A stretch of DNA of 8,294 nt from Bacteroidota bacterium (GCA_030691295.1 JAUYEQ010000280.1:1-8294); one strand, 5' to 3'. Shown: positions 1 through 7,438, numbered from the stretch's first letter. Notes: generated by a model from the sequence alone, not told the origin. Made by a program: numbers and translations.

Positions 1-794
1 CCTGAAGCAACACCTTCTGTACGTCTTTCATAACTGGCCTTTATCTGCTCCGGAGATTTTTTGCTTACCCATCCGCCATCAAGCCAAAGAATATCAACTT
101 TTCCATAGTCAGTCATCAGTTCCAGAATTTGGTTGTGGGTAAAATCGACAAACTTTTCCCACTTTTCGGGATAAAGCTCAGGATCGTAGTTTACATTCCG
201 GTCGAGAGGAGGGAAATAAGGATCCCAGTAATGCTCCGAATTCCAGTCAGGTTTTGAGAAATAAGCTCCGGCCCACAAGCCTTTGTCACGAAAAGCATCG
301 AATATCTCTTTTGTAATGTTTGCTTTTGGATTAACATGAAAAGGGCAGGCAGGATCGGTTACCTTGTAATCGGTGTATTTTGAATCGAACATACTGAAGC
401 CATCGTGGTGCTTGGTAGTAAAAACCACGTATTTCATTCCTGCCCTGTTTGCAGCTTCAGCCCAGCGCTCGGGCTCAAAACCAACCGGATTAAAAGAAAG
501 CTTCAGGTTTTCATATTCTTTCAGGTAGGTATTGTAGTCATTCGGATTACTTCCTTTACGGCGCTCACACCAGCCATAATCCTCGGGACAGATTGACCAT
601 GATTCTACAATGCCCCACTGGCTGTATGCTCCCCAGTGCATGAGCAATCCAAATTTCATATCCTGCCACTGGTCCAGTTTTTCGAGAACAAGCGGGTCGG
701 TTGGCCATACATAACCTGTAACTTCATGTTCAAGCTGGGCTTGAGCTGTGACAAACCACAATGATAATACAACAAGGATGAACTTACTTTTCAT
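1..794 (-). CDS. GH29 alpha-L-fucosidase, N-terminal part (cut by left window edge)
   Basis: Exported glycosidase of family GH29, a retaining enzyme that removes alpha-L-fucose from glycans. The frame opens with ATG at 792-794 and runs without a stop for 264 codons to the left edge; full-length members are usually about 450-600 residues, so roughly half is here. Residues 1-19 form a type I signal peptide with an AQA|Q cleavage site and no lipobox cysteine, which predicts a periplasmic or secreted enzyme. The GH29 barrel follows: FGLLMHWGAYS at 48-58, TKHHDGFSMF at 127-136 with the paired substrate-binding histidines H129/H130, and VDILWLDGGW at 233-242, where D239 aligns with the family's catalytic nucleophile. 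The acid/base residue is beyond the window. It lies 128 bp downstream of susD and is probably part of the same operon, with a hairpin between them. Family assignment is firm. Linkage preference (GH29-A broad or GH29-B alpha-1,3/4) cannot be read from this part. Confidence 0.93.
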   Translation of the reverse strand, partial: MKSKFILVVLSLWFVTAQAQLEHEVTGYVWPTDPLVLEKLDQWQDMKFGLLMHWGAYSQWGIVESWSICPEDYGWCERRKGSNPNDYNTYLKEYENLKLSFNPVGFEPERWAEAANRAGMKYVVFTTKHHDGFSMFDSKYTDYKVTDPACPFHVNPKANITKEIFDAFRDKGLWAGAYFSKPDWNSEHYWDPYFPPLDRNVNYDPELYPEKWEKFVDFTHNQILELMTDYGKVDILWLDGGWVSKKSPEQIKASYERRTEGVAS

Positions 795-860
795 ATTCGG
801 ATATTTAGATTTTTGACTCAACATAACTCAAAAGAGTCGCCTAACGGCTTGGATATTATA

Positions 861-892
861 GAAAGAGACCATCGGGAATGACAGTCTCTTTC
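861..892 (-). terminator. Stem-loop between susD and the fucosidase gene (terminator or attenuator)
   Basis: A perfect 9-bp inverted repeat, GAAAGAGAC at 861-869 and GTCTCTTTC at 884-892, extends by three more pairs (870-872 with 878-880) across a 3-nt bulge, leaving a 5-nt loop. It begins 31 bp after the susD stop codon. On the minus-strand transcript it is followed by UAUAAU and not by a real U-run, so it is a poor classical terminator. It may act as a leaky terminator or as a 3' stabiliser of the susCD part of the mRNA. The inverted repeat is directly visible; the role is inferred. Confidence 0.5.
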
Positions 893-899
893 TTATTAG

Positions 900-915
900 G
901 TTTCAATTCAGAAAC
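900..915 (-). other. Small inverted repeat just after the susD stop codon
   Basis: GTTTC at 900-904 pairs with GAAAC at 911-915 around a 6-nt loop, between the susD stop codon and the larger stem-loop at 861-892. Five pairs is weak and could be chance in AT-rich sequence. It is listed because tandem hairpins after susD would strengthen an mRNA-stability or attenuation role. Confidence 0.25.
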
Positions 916-922
916 AGTCAAC

Positions 923-2605
923 CTATTTTTTATCCCACCATATACGTCCAAACTCACTCGACATATCTCCAAAATCGGGATCTTTCGCCATATCTTCAAC
1001 GCGTTTCTTCATGTTTTCGTAGTTTGAAGTCCCAACCAATGGAACTGTAAACCTTGAACGGCGTGGCATATTTTGCTTAACACCTCCAACATAAACATCT
1101 TCTAAAGCAACGATTGATGAAGTAGTTGGATAACCGGTACGTTTCCACAATGCCCAACCCTCATTTGAGTTTTTAAAGTGTTCAATATAAGTCTGACTAT
1201 AAATTTGCTCCAGCCCTTTGGCAGGATTCCATTTGATATCATCCTGATTCATAAATGCAGTAATTTCGGCTTCGGTCATCGCTTCATAGTTATGAATCTT
1301 ACAAAAAGCACCCACTTTATTCCACATGTCAAGAGAAGCACGAACGCCATTGGTGTACCATTGTTCGGCAGTTTTATTGCTGGCAACACCGTTAAGGACA
1401 AACTCGGCAGCCATAAAACAGAAATCAGCATAGGTAACATTTGGGAACCATGTTCCACCAGATCCGCCGTCATACGATCCTGCAAATATTCTGACCTGAG
1501 GTAAATTTACAGCTTGCATGCTTATCGCACGTCCCGACGGATCCAAAACATTTCTTTCGTATTTACGGTCAGCAGCGCCAGCCTGTGTATTTGCAGTTCC
1601 ACCTTCCCAACGACCCCATGTTAATGGAATCTGCTTATCAGCAGTCTTTCCAACATTGTATTCTGCTACATTTTCAGGAGTTAAATTATTAATTCTGTAG
1701 AACATTCTGCGACGTGGATCATTGTATTTGTTTAAATAATCCATCATCCCCTTAGAAGCTCTGATCAAATCATTGATAGAATAATAATCACCATTTTCCG
1801 AGTATTTTCCTTCCAGCCAAAAAACAAAACTATCGTCATTTTTTGCAGGAATATCAGCAGTAGCGGCTAACACTTCCGAAGCAATTTGCTTGGCTTTGGC
1901 CATATCTCTTTTCATCAATCTCAAAGCAATACGCAACCTGAGGGCGTTTGCTGCTTTTACCCAACCCTGTGCATCGCCATTATAAGCCATATCGTAACCA
2001 ACCATCGATTTTTGATTGGTATTCGTTTTAAACTTACTTGCTGCAGTTTTCAGTTCAGCATCCCAAATGGTATATAATTCTTGCTGAGTATCAAATTTGG
2101 GTTCAGTAATTGTGCCTCCTGAACGTGCATTCCAACCTTCGGTATATGCCAACGATCCGTGAAAGTCTGATGTTATAATTCCCTGATAAATCAAGCTTAC
2201 CCTGGCAGCTTCAATAACATTAGAATAGGAATCAGCTTCATCGGACATATTGGTATTTACATAATACTCAAGATGACGGGCATAAGAACCTGCATCGAGC
2301 CAGCAAATGCGGTAACGCTGTTCGCCAATGTTGGGATTCCAGATGGTATAAACCGTAGGAGTGTTACCAATCACACGGCAACCATACTGCATCCATCTCA
2401 TTTGGGCTGTATAGTAATCATAATACCATTCCCAGGAACTTGATCTTGTACTGGTTTGAACTTTGTAAAGAAAACTAACCGGATCAACTTCGTAAACAGT
2501 GCTGCTGTTGCTGTTAATTTCTACAAACTCATCTTTGCAACTTGTTTGCAGCAATGAGAAGGAAAAAGCAACCAGTATTAATAATGTGTATTTTATCGTC
2601 TTCAT
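923..2605 (-). CDS. SusD/RagB-family outer-membrane glycan-binding lipoprotein
   Basis: Surface lipoprotein that caps the SusC channel and captures glycan for import. The 560 residues are typical for the family. Residues 1-22 are a lipoprotein signal peptide with a hydrophobic core and a loose Bacteroidetes-type lipobox, LLQTSC, ending at the acylated C23. KDE follows directly, resembling the lysine/acidic surface-export signal described for Bacteroidetes lipoproteins, so an outward-facing position is likely. The segment at 57-78 is rich in Trp and Tyr (WEWYYDYYTAQMRWMQYG at 58-75). Later helical segments such as GWVKAANALRLRIALRLM (214-231) match the helical-repeat core of SusD proteins. The extreme C-terminus, GRIWWDKK, is compact. 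The overall pattern is closer to the SusD-like_2 or PF12741-type branches than to starch SusD, but I cannot settle the subfamily by eye. The start codon lies 11 bp after the susC stop, which implies cotranscription and translation coupled to SusC. The ligand is unknown; the fucosidase neighbour suggests a fucosylated glycan. Confidence 0.92.
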   Translation of the reverse strand: MKTIKYTLLILVAFSFSLLQTSCKDEFVEINSNSSTVYEVDPVSFLYKVQTSTRSSSWEWYYDYYTAQMRWMQYGCRVIGNTPTVYTIWNPNIGEQRYRICWLDAGSYARHLEYYVNTNMSDEADSYSNVIEAARVSLIYQGIITSDFHGSLAYTEGWNARSGGTITEPKFDTQQELYTIWDAELKTAASKFKTNTNQKSMVGYDMAYNGDAQGWVKAANALRLRIALRLMKRDMAKAKQIASEVLAATADIPAKNDDSFVFWLEGKYSENGDYYSINDLIRASKGMMDYLNKYNDPRRRMFYRINNLTPENVAEYNVGKTADKQIPLTWGRWEGGTANTQAGAADRKYERNVLDPSGRAISMQAVNLPQVRIFAGSYDGGSGGTWFPNVTYADFCFMAAEFVLNGVASNKTAEQWYTNGVRASLDMWNKVGAFCKIHNYEAMTEAEITAFMNQDDIKWNPAKGLEQIYSQTYIEHFKNSNEGWALWKRTGYPTTSSIVALEDVYVGGVKQNMPRRSRFTVPLVGTSNYENMKKRVEDMAKDPDFGDMSSEFGRIWWDKK

Positions 2606-2616
2606 ATAGTAAATTC

Positions 2617-5600
2617 TTAGAATGAAACATTAACATTGAAGCCAAAACTTCTCGTATAAGCAGATCCACCAATTTCAACAAATGCTGAACTTCTGTTAGA
2701 TGACAATCCTTCGGGATGAATATTGTCGGGCAAGCTATTGTATAAATATCCAAGATTACGTGCAACTAAACCTACATTTACACCTTGAACGTACGCTTTA
2801 TTTAACCATGTTTTAGGCAATGCCCAATAGAATGAAACTTCTCTTAAAGCAACCCAGGAACAATCCAGCACAGTTTCTTCTCTGATGCCAGTACCCCAAC
2901 TATGCAAGTTCGTATAATACTGATATGCAGAAATAGGTTTCACAATTCCTTGTGTATAAGCTTCCTGGTAGGTCATTCCGGCAACATTCTTACCTCCGAT
3001 TGTTATTCCGGCACCAAATACTCCTTCAGGAATCATACCGTCATTAAGTGTCCGGCCATCAGTGAGTGTTCTTGGCAAACCACCGTTTTCAGCATCACGG
3101 CCATATAAAGTATGAGCCAAAGCTCCTGAACCTGAACCATAGTTATAAGTTCCTGAAGCAATATCGCCACCCCAACGTGAATCAAGTACTGCGTTAAGTG
3201 AAAAGTTTTTATACTTGATACTGGAAAACATTCCGCTAAGAAAATCTGGCTGAAGTGAGCCAACTTTTTCGGTTGTGCCCGATCGTTTCCATGAACCATC
3301 GGCATTCAGCACTTTATTTCCTTGATCGTCACGGGTATAAGCATAAGGAGTATAGATATCGCCATAAGCGCCACCCACGGTTGCGTATGCAAACATATCC
3401 ATACCGCCACCTTCAATCCTGTATTTATCAACCCCGGGAGCCAGCGCAATAATTTCATTCTCATTACGGGTTATGTTCCAGGTAATATCCCATGCAAAAT
3501 CTTTTGTTTTGACAGGTGTTGCATTGATTGAAAGCTCAACACCTTTGTTCTGGATATCACCGGCATTGATCCACCTGCTGCCTACGCCAGTTTCGGGTGC
3601 CTGAGACAAAGCAAGAATCTGGTTCTTGGTATTTGTTTTGTACCATGCCAAATCAAAACCTAAACGATTGTTGAAAAATCTCATTTCAGCTCCAAATTCA
3701 ATCGAATGCTGTTTTTCTGGCTTAAGATCCTGATTACGAAGAGCATTTGAATCAAAATTGTAATAAGGATAGCTCGAACCATTTAGTGGATTGGCGTAAG
3801 TCCCACCCAAAGCATAGTAACCAATACTTGTCAGATATGGACTTGCATCGTTACCTACAATAGCATACGATCCTCTTAATTTTGCAAAAGAGATTGCATC
3901 AGGAAGAGCATCACGAAATGTTTCTGTCAGAATCCATGATGAGCTTACCGATGGATAAAAATAGGAAACATTGCCATCACCATTTGCATAAATTAATGAA
4001 GATGACCAATCGTTACGTCCGGTAATATCAAGATAAATCTCTCCATTATAGTCCAGATTCACAAAAGCATAAGCTGAATTAATGCGTTTTCTATCAGTGT
4101 TTTTCTTTACTGATGTGGTAGGATCTGAAACTGAATTTGACATGTCAAACTGTCCGGGTATCCTCAAACCATTTCTTGAACTGGTATTGTGATAGGCATA
4201 TCTGGTATCCCATTGTTCGAGTGCAACTGTACCATTCATATTAATTTCACCAATTTGGTGAAAAGCATTCAGCATGGCAGTAATTTTATACTGATCCTTT
4301 TTACCTTCATTTACAGTATAATTCGAATTGACATAATTGCTTTCGCCATTGGCCAGAATTTTCTGTTCATAGGTAGTATAAAGCTTGTTCATATCACCCT
4401 TTAATTTTAGCACCAACCAATCCTGAAGTTTAATATCGACATTCAGATTTGATCTGAAATTGTTTTCACTTTGGCTATAATTATTTTCAAGGTACTCCCA
4501 TATATTTCTTGAATATCCATATGGATCAGCTCCGTTAAAGCCATCACCTTTATCACTTTTGTAGTTTTGCAACCAAAAGCCGGTATCATAGTCGCGTGGT
4601 ACTGAATACATAAAGTCATAAATTGGCGATCTGCCCCCACCCTGAAAAGTTGGGTTTTGTGATTCTGAAATAACCCAGGCAAAACCGGCTTCTGCTGAAA
4701 CGCGGTTGCTGATCTTTCTTGTACTGTTCAAGCTAAAACTGTTTCTCGAAAAATCATTATTCAATGTTGTTCCATTAGATTTTAAATTCGAATAAGAGAA
4801 ACGGAAAGTTCCATTTTCATCTCCACCTTGCAGGGCTAGATTCGTATTTTCATATTTCCCGGTTTGATACATCTGCTGCACATTATCCTCTTTTGCAGAA
4901 TGTATATACTCTTTCCCATTCCTGATGTATGGTTTCCCATCAAACACCGGTCCAAAATTGGCAGTCTCTGTTGTACTGCGCACTTCTTTTCCAGAGGCAT
5001 CCAATGGCCAGGCAGGATACAGTCCAGTACCATATTTGTTTTGGAAATCAGGGAAACGATATACATCGTCCCATGTTTGCGAACGAGACAAGCTGATTCC
5101 CAGACCATCGCTTTTCTGCCCTTTCTTCGTGGTGATAAGTACGACACCATTAGCTGCACGCGAGCCATACAGTGCAGTTGCAGCAGCGCCTTTCAAAACC
5201 GAAACTGTCTCAAAATCATCAGAGTTCAAATTCTTGATGTCGTTACCAAAATCGAGCACCGATCCCCATTCCGCATTATTTGTAGTTGTATTGTCAATAA
5301 TAACACCGTCAACTACGAAAATAGGCTGGTTATTTGTGCCTAACGAAGTGTTACCCCTGATCAATATACGGCTTGCAGATTGCGGACCACCCGTTCCTGT
5401 ATTAATTTGGACACCGGCAACTTTTCCCTGCATACCACTGATTGGATTTACAACGTTGATTCTGGCAATATCAGATCCTTTGATTTCGGTCATTGCATAA
5501 CCAAGCGCCTTTTTTTCCCGGGATATTCCCATGGCAGTTACCACAACTTCATCCAGGCCAATATCTTCCGATTTCAATTTTACATCAATAACAGGACGAT

Positions 5601-5856
5601 TGTTTACTGCTTCCTCAACCGTGCGCATTCCAATAAATGAAAAAACGAGGGTTGATCTTCCGGATGCCACTTTTATGGAAAATTTTCCATTCGAATCGGA
5701 GAGAACTCCATTGGCAGTTCCTTTTTCTGAAATTGTTACACCTGGTAGCCCAAGTCCGTCAGATTCGGACACAACGGTCCCGGATACCGATTGCTGCGCC
5801 ATTGCACTTCCTAAAAGCGCAATGCACATTACAGTCAATAAAAAAACCTTTCGCAT
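2617..5856 (-). CDS. SusC/RagA-family TonB-dependent outer-membrane transporter
   Basis: Outer-membrane beta-barrel that imports SusD-bound oligosaccharides using TonB/ExbBD energy. Its 1079 residues are normal for SusC-type proteins. Residues 1-20 are a type I signal peptide (AMA|QQ cleavage). A CarboxypepD_reg-like beta-sandwich follows at about 23-95 (SVSGTVVSESDGLGLPGVTI at 23-42). The SusC-specific segment LDEVVVTAMGISREKKALGY is at 101-120. The plug covers about 122-246 and includes VAGVQINTG, QPIFVVDGVIID and the family signature VLKGAAATALYGSRAANGVV at 220-239. The rest is the 22-strand barrel with many aromatic, alternating segments, ending in NVNVSF with the C-terminal aromatic expected for BAM-dependent insertion. 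There is no N-terminal secretin/TonB (STN) domain between the signal peptide and the beta-sandwich, so it is not expected to signal to an anti-sigma factor. No Shine-Dalgarno sequence precedes the ATG; the upstream DNA is AT-rich, as is common in this phylum. It lies 52 bp downstream of the ROK regulator and 11 bp upstream of susD. Confidence 0.96.
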   Translation of the reverse strand: MRKVFLLTVMCIALLGSAMAQQSVSGTVVSESDGLGLPGVTISEKGTANGVLSDSNGKFSIKVASGRSTLVFSFIGMRTVEEAVNNRPVIDVKLKSEDIGLDEVVVTAMGISREKKALGYAMTEIKGSDIARINVVNPISGMQGKVAGVQINTGTGGPQSASRILIRGNTSLGTNNQPIFVVDGVIIDNTTTNNAEWGSVLDFGNDIKNLNSDDFETVSVLKGAAATALYGSRAANGVVLITTKKGQKSDGLGISLSRSQTWDDVYRFPDFQNKYGTGLYPAWPLDASGKEVRSTTETANFGPVFDGKPYIRNGKEYIHSAKEDNVQQMYQTGKYENTNLALQGGDENGTFRFSYSNLKSNGTTLNNDFSRNSFSLNSTRKISNRVSAEAGFAWVISESQNPTFQGGGRSPIYDFMYSVPRDYDTGFWLQNYKSDKGDGFNGADPYGYSRNIWEYLENNYSQSENNFRSNLNVDIKLQDWLVLKLKGDMNKLYTTYEQKILANGESNYVNSNYTVNEGKKDQYKITAMLNAFHQIGEINMNGTVALEQWDTRYAYHNTSSRNGLRIPGQFDMSNSVSDPTTSVKKNTDRKRINSAYAFVNLDYNGEIYLDITGRNDWSSSLIYANGDGNVSYFYPSVSSSWILTETFRDALPDAISFAKLRGSYAIVGNDASPYLTSIGYYALGGTYANPLNGSSYPYYNFDSNALRNQDLKPEKQHSIEFGAEMRFFNNRLGFDLAWYKTNTKNQILALSQAPETGVGSRWINAGDIQNKGVELSINATPVKTKDFAWDITWNITRNENEIIALAPGVDKYRIEGGGMDMFAYATVGGAYGDIYTPYAYTRDDQGNKVLNADGSWKRSGTTEKVGSLQPDFLSGMFSSIKYKNFSLNAVLDSRWGGDIASGTYNYGSGSGALAHTLYGRDAENGGLPRTLTDGRTLNDGMIPEGVFGAGITIGGKNVAGMTYQEAYTQGIVKPISAYQYYTNLHSWGTGIREETVLDCSWVALREVSFYWALPKTWLNKAYVQGVNVGLVARNLGYLYNSLPDNIHPEGLSSNRSSAFVEIGGSAYTRSFGFNVNVSF

Positions 5857-5908
5857 AAGTTTTAAAATTAATTTAGTTAAAAGAAAAAATGTAATTACAC
5901 TTCAATTA
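5857..5908 (-). promoter_or_regulatory. Short regulator-susC spacer with two palindromes, possible operator
   Basis: This 52-bp AT-rich gap holds two perfect 10-bp palindromes, TGTAATTACA at 5890-5899 and AAATTAATTT at 5865-5874. The first gains two further matched pairs on each side after one mismatch. ROK repressors bind AT-rich palindromes, so either could be an operator, but 10-bp palindromes also occur by chance in such sequence. I see no terminator hairpin and no good Bacteroidetes promoter: TACATTTT and TAATTTTA each miss one base of TAnnTTTG and lack a -33 element. Readthrough from the regulator gene is therefore likely. Confidence 0.3.
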
Positions 5909-7150
5909 TTATAGAGTTGATTCTGTAAAATTCATTTCTGAAAAGACTTTCTGAAATACCATTTCAGAGGTTCCAAGCAAGGCTGACTGATCGCCTAAAT
6001 CAGAAACAATAACGGTTGTATTTCCCGAAATCTTTTCAAGACAAAGACGGTTTAAGGATTGTTGGATAGGCGACAGAACATATTGCCTTGCTTTTGACAA
6101 TGGACCGCTTAAAACAATGACTTCAGGATTAAGTAATTGGATAATATATGAAAGGCCTTTGCCCATGGCCTTCCCGATTTCATTCAGGATAGAAATGCAG
6201 AACTCGTCACCCTGCCTTGCCATATTTATGACATCTTCAGGCGTTACCCGCTCCGGATGATCTTTAAACTGGTTTATAAGTGAAGAAATTTCGTTATCAG
6301 CAAATCCCTGCATTACCCTTTTTACAATTGTATTTGAAGATGCAATTGTCTCGAGACAACCACGTTTTCCGCAAATACACAAATCGCCGTTTTCAATCAT
6401 CGGGATGTGCGACAATTCCCCGGCAAAGCCCTTGTTTCCGCTGTATAACTGACCATTTACAATAATACCAAGGCCAAGTCCCCAGCTCCAGTGAATGATG
6501 ATCGCATCTTTGTATCCCTTTCCTGCCCCAAAATTAAACTCTCCGTAGGCATGCATCCGGGCATCGTTGTCGATATAAATTAGTTTATTGAAACGCTGTT
6601 TCAGATCGCGACCAATGTTCTGCCGTCTTTTATCTTTAATTGTGTAGTTAATTCCAGCTTTAGAATCAATCAAACCAGGCATGTCAACCCCCAGACCGAA
6701 GATTTCTTGGTAAGGGATTTGGTTTTCGGTCATTAATTTTTGAGCAGCCTGAAATAATTTCTCAACCAAATCCGGATCGTCAATATGAGTATCGACCAAT
6801 AATACAGGGGTCACAAATTTATTGTAACAATCACAAATCACCATACTCGCATTGAAACGGGCAAAATCGCAAGAGATAACGAAGAAACGATCTTCGGGTA
6901 AACCAAATAAATTTGGTTTACGTCCTCCGCTTGATTCTCCAATTCCGATATTTTTTACATATCCCTGCAACATTAAATCATTCAATAATACAATGCAGGT
7001 TGGCAAACTAATTTTTAGCCATTTACTAAGGTCGGGAGCAGATAAGTTCCCATTTGTGTGAAGTAAGCTGAGAATTCTTTTTTTCTGCCTGACCTTGTTC
7101 AAATCAGTCGCCGATAAATTGGGGGATTGGAGTTCATTGACAGGTGCCAT
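5909..7150 (-). CDS. ROK-family (NagC/Mlc/XylR-type) transcriptional regulator
   Basis: Cytoplasmic sugar-responsive transcription factor, 413 residues, the usual length for ROK regulators. An N-terminal winged helix-turn-helix spans about 20-84, with a recognition region around ISLPTCIVLLNDLMLQGYV (47-65) and a wing ending in SSGGRKPNLFGL (73-84). The ROK domain follows: GVDMPGLID at 154-162, YIDNDARMHAYGE at 192-204, WGLGLGIIVNG at 223-233, GFAGELSH at 241-248 and the zinc motif CICGKRGCLE at 258-267. The zinc ligands H248, C258, C260 and C265 and the sugar-pocket residues N195, D196, E245, H248 and E267 are kept. The N-terminal phosphate loop DxGGT of ROK sugar kinases is replaced by DFARF at 95-99, so it should bind sugar without phosphorylating it. 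The start is supported by an upstream AAAGGAAG. It leads the cluster with susC, susD and the fucosidase gene, and it probably controls them. The inducer and the sign of regulation are not known. Confidence 0.92.
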   Translation of the reverse strand: MAPVNELQSPNLSATDLNKVRQKKRILSLLHTNGNLSAPDLSKWLKISLPTCIVLLNDLMLQGYVKNIGIGESSGGRKPNLFGLPEDRFFVISCDFARFNASMVICDCYNKFVTPVLLVDTHIDDPDLVEKLFQAAQKLMTENQIPYQEIFGLGVDMPGLIDSKAGINYTIKDKRRQNIGRDLKQRFNKLIYIDNDARMHAYGEFNFGAGKGYKDAIIIHWSWGLGLGIIVNGQLYSGNKGFAGELSHIPMIENGDLCICGKRGCLETIASSNTIVKRVMQGFADNEISSLINQFKDHPERVTPEDVINMARQGDEFCISILNEIGKAMGKGLSYIIQLLNPEVIVLSGPLSKARQYVLSPIQQSLNRLCLEKISGNTTVIVSDLGDQSALLGTSEMVFQKVFSEMNFTESTL

Positions 7151-7155
7151 ATTTT

Positions 7156-7163
7156 CTTCCTTT
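7156..7163 (-). promoter_or_regulatory. Ribosome binding site of the ROK regulator gene
   Basis: The minus strand reads AAAGGAAG, then a 5-nt AAAAT spacer, then ATG. This is a fair Shine-Dalgarno match and supports the ATG at 7148-7150 as the start. It stands out because the susC and susD starts show no such sequence. Confidence 0.5.
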
Positions 7164-7199
7164 ATGAAAAAACAAAGTAAATGATATCAATAACACAGG

Positions 7200-7207
7200 C
7201 AAAGATA
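7200..7207 (-). promoter_or_regulatory. Candidate Bacteroidetes -7 promoter element for the regulator-led operon
   Basis: The minus strand reads TATCTTTG, an exact match to the Bacteroidetes -7 consensus TAnnTTTG. It lies 49 bp upstream of the regulator start codon, which would give a 5' leader of roughly 40 nt. The -33 TTTG element is not clear: the best candidate near the expected distance is AATG at 7231-7234, with a slightly long 23-bp spacer. A promoter is needed somewhere here because a strong terminator lies further upstream. Confidence 0.45.
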
Positions 7208-7216
7208 TTTAAATAT
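7205..7216 (-). promoter_or_regulatory. AT palindrome overlapping the -7 element, candidate operator
   Basis: ATATTTAAATAT is a perfect 12-bp palindrome that shares three bases with the candidate -7 element. Two more matched pairs lie outside one mismatch (7202-7203 with 7218-7219). A repressor bound here would block RNA polymerase, so it is a reasonable site for autoregulation by the ROK protein. The AT-only composition makes chance occurrence quite possible. Confidence 0.3.
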
Positions 7217-7438
7217 TTTATGAAGTATTACATTTTCATTAAATTCTTAATACACTTTATAACATTTTTTAACAAATTGCTGTATTTCAGCAGAATAGAA
7301 GACACATATATCTGAATATAAATCCGGAACAGAACAGAAAAATGGCAATGCAGACCTGAATGAGCTGATACATCAACGGTGCTCTGCACCTAAAAATGCT
7401 TGCTTTATAATACCCATACCAAACGTTATAGAGCAAAA

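Larger units (their letters stand above)
7151..7438. other. Intergenic spacer between the efflux operon terminator and the ROK regulator
   Basis: About 290 bp, strongly AT-rich near the regulator. I find no coding potential on either strand beyond very short open stretches, and no tRNA or other recognisable RNA gene. It holds the ribosome binding site, the candidate -7 element and the palindrome listed separately, plus a small perfect hairpin at 7378-7390 (GGTGC, loop TCT, GCACC) of unknown meaning. Confidence 0.6.

Noticed and set aside
405..596. Plus-strand open frame of 63 codons near the left edge
   Set aside because: It is antisense to the GH29 gene, which continues through it with intact catalytic motifs. 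Its composition does not look like a real protein.
811..838. Overlapping short inverted repeats (GACTC/GAGTC, TTTTGA/TCAAAA) upstream of the fucosidase gene
   Set aside because: The arms are only 5-6 bp and mutually exclusive, no promoter element is adjacent, and chance is a sufficient explanation.
4864..5500. Two long overlapping plus-strand open frames (159 and 191 codons)
   Set aside because: They lie antisense to the plug-coding part of susC, whose protein is a full family match. Their translations show no recognisable domain and are shadows of the real frame.
5863..5893. TAATTTTA and TACATTTT as -7 promoter elements for susC
   Set aside because: Each misses the final G of TAnnTTTG, neither has a -33 element at the right distance, and the first lies only 7 bp before the ATG.
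5909..7150. ROK protein as a sugar kinase
   Set aside because: It has an N-terminal winged helix-turn-helix, and the DxGGT phosphate-binding motif is replaced by DFARF. Kinases of this family are also shorter, at around 300 residues.
7378..7390. GGTGC-TCT-GCACC hairpin as a regulatory RNA or terminator
   Set aside because: It has only five pairs, no U-run follows on either strand, and no transcript is predicted to cover it.
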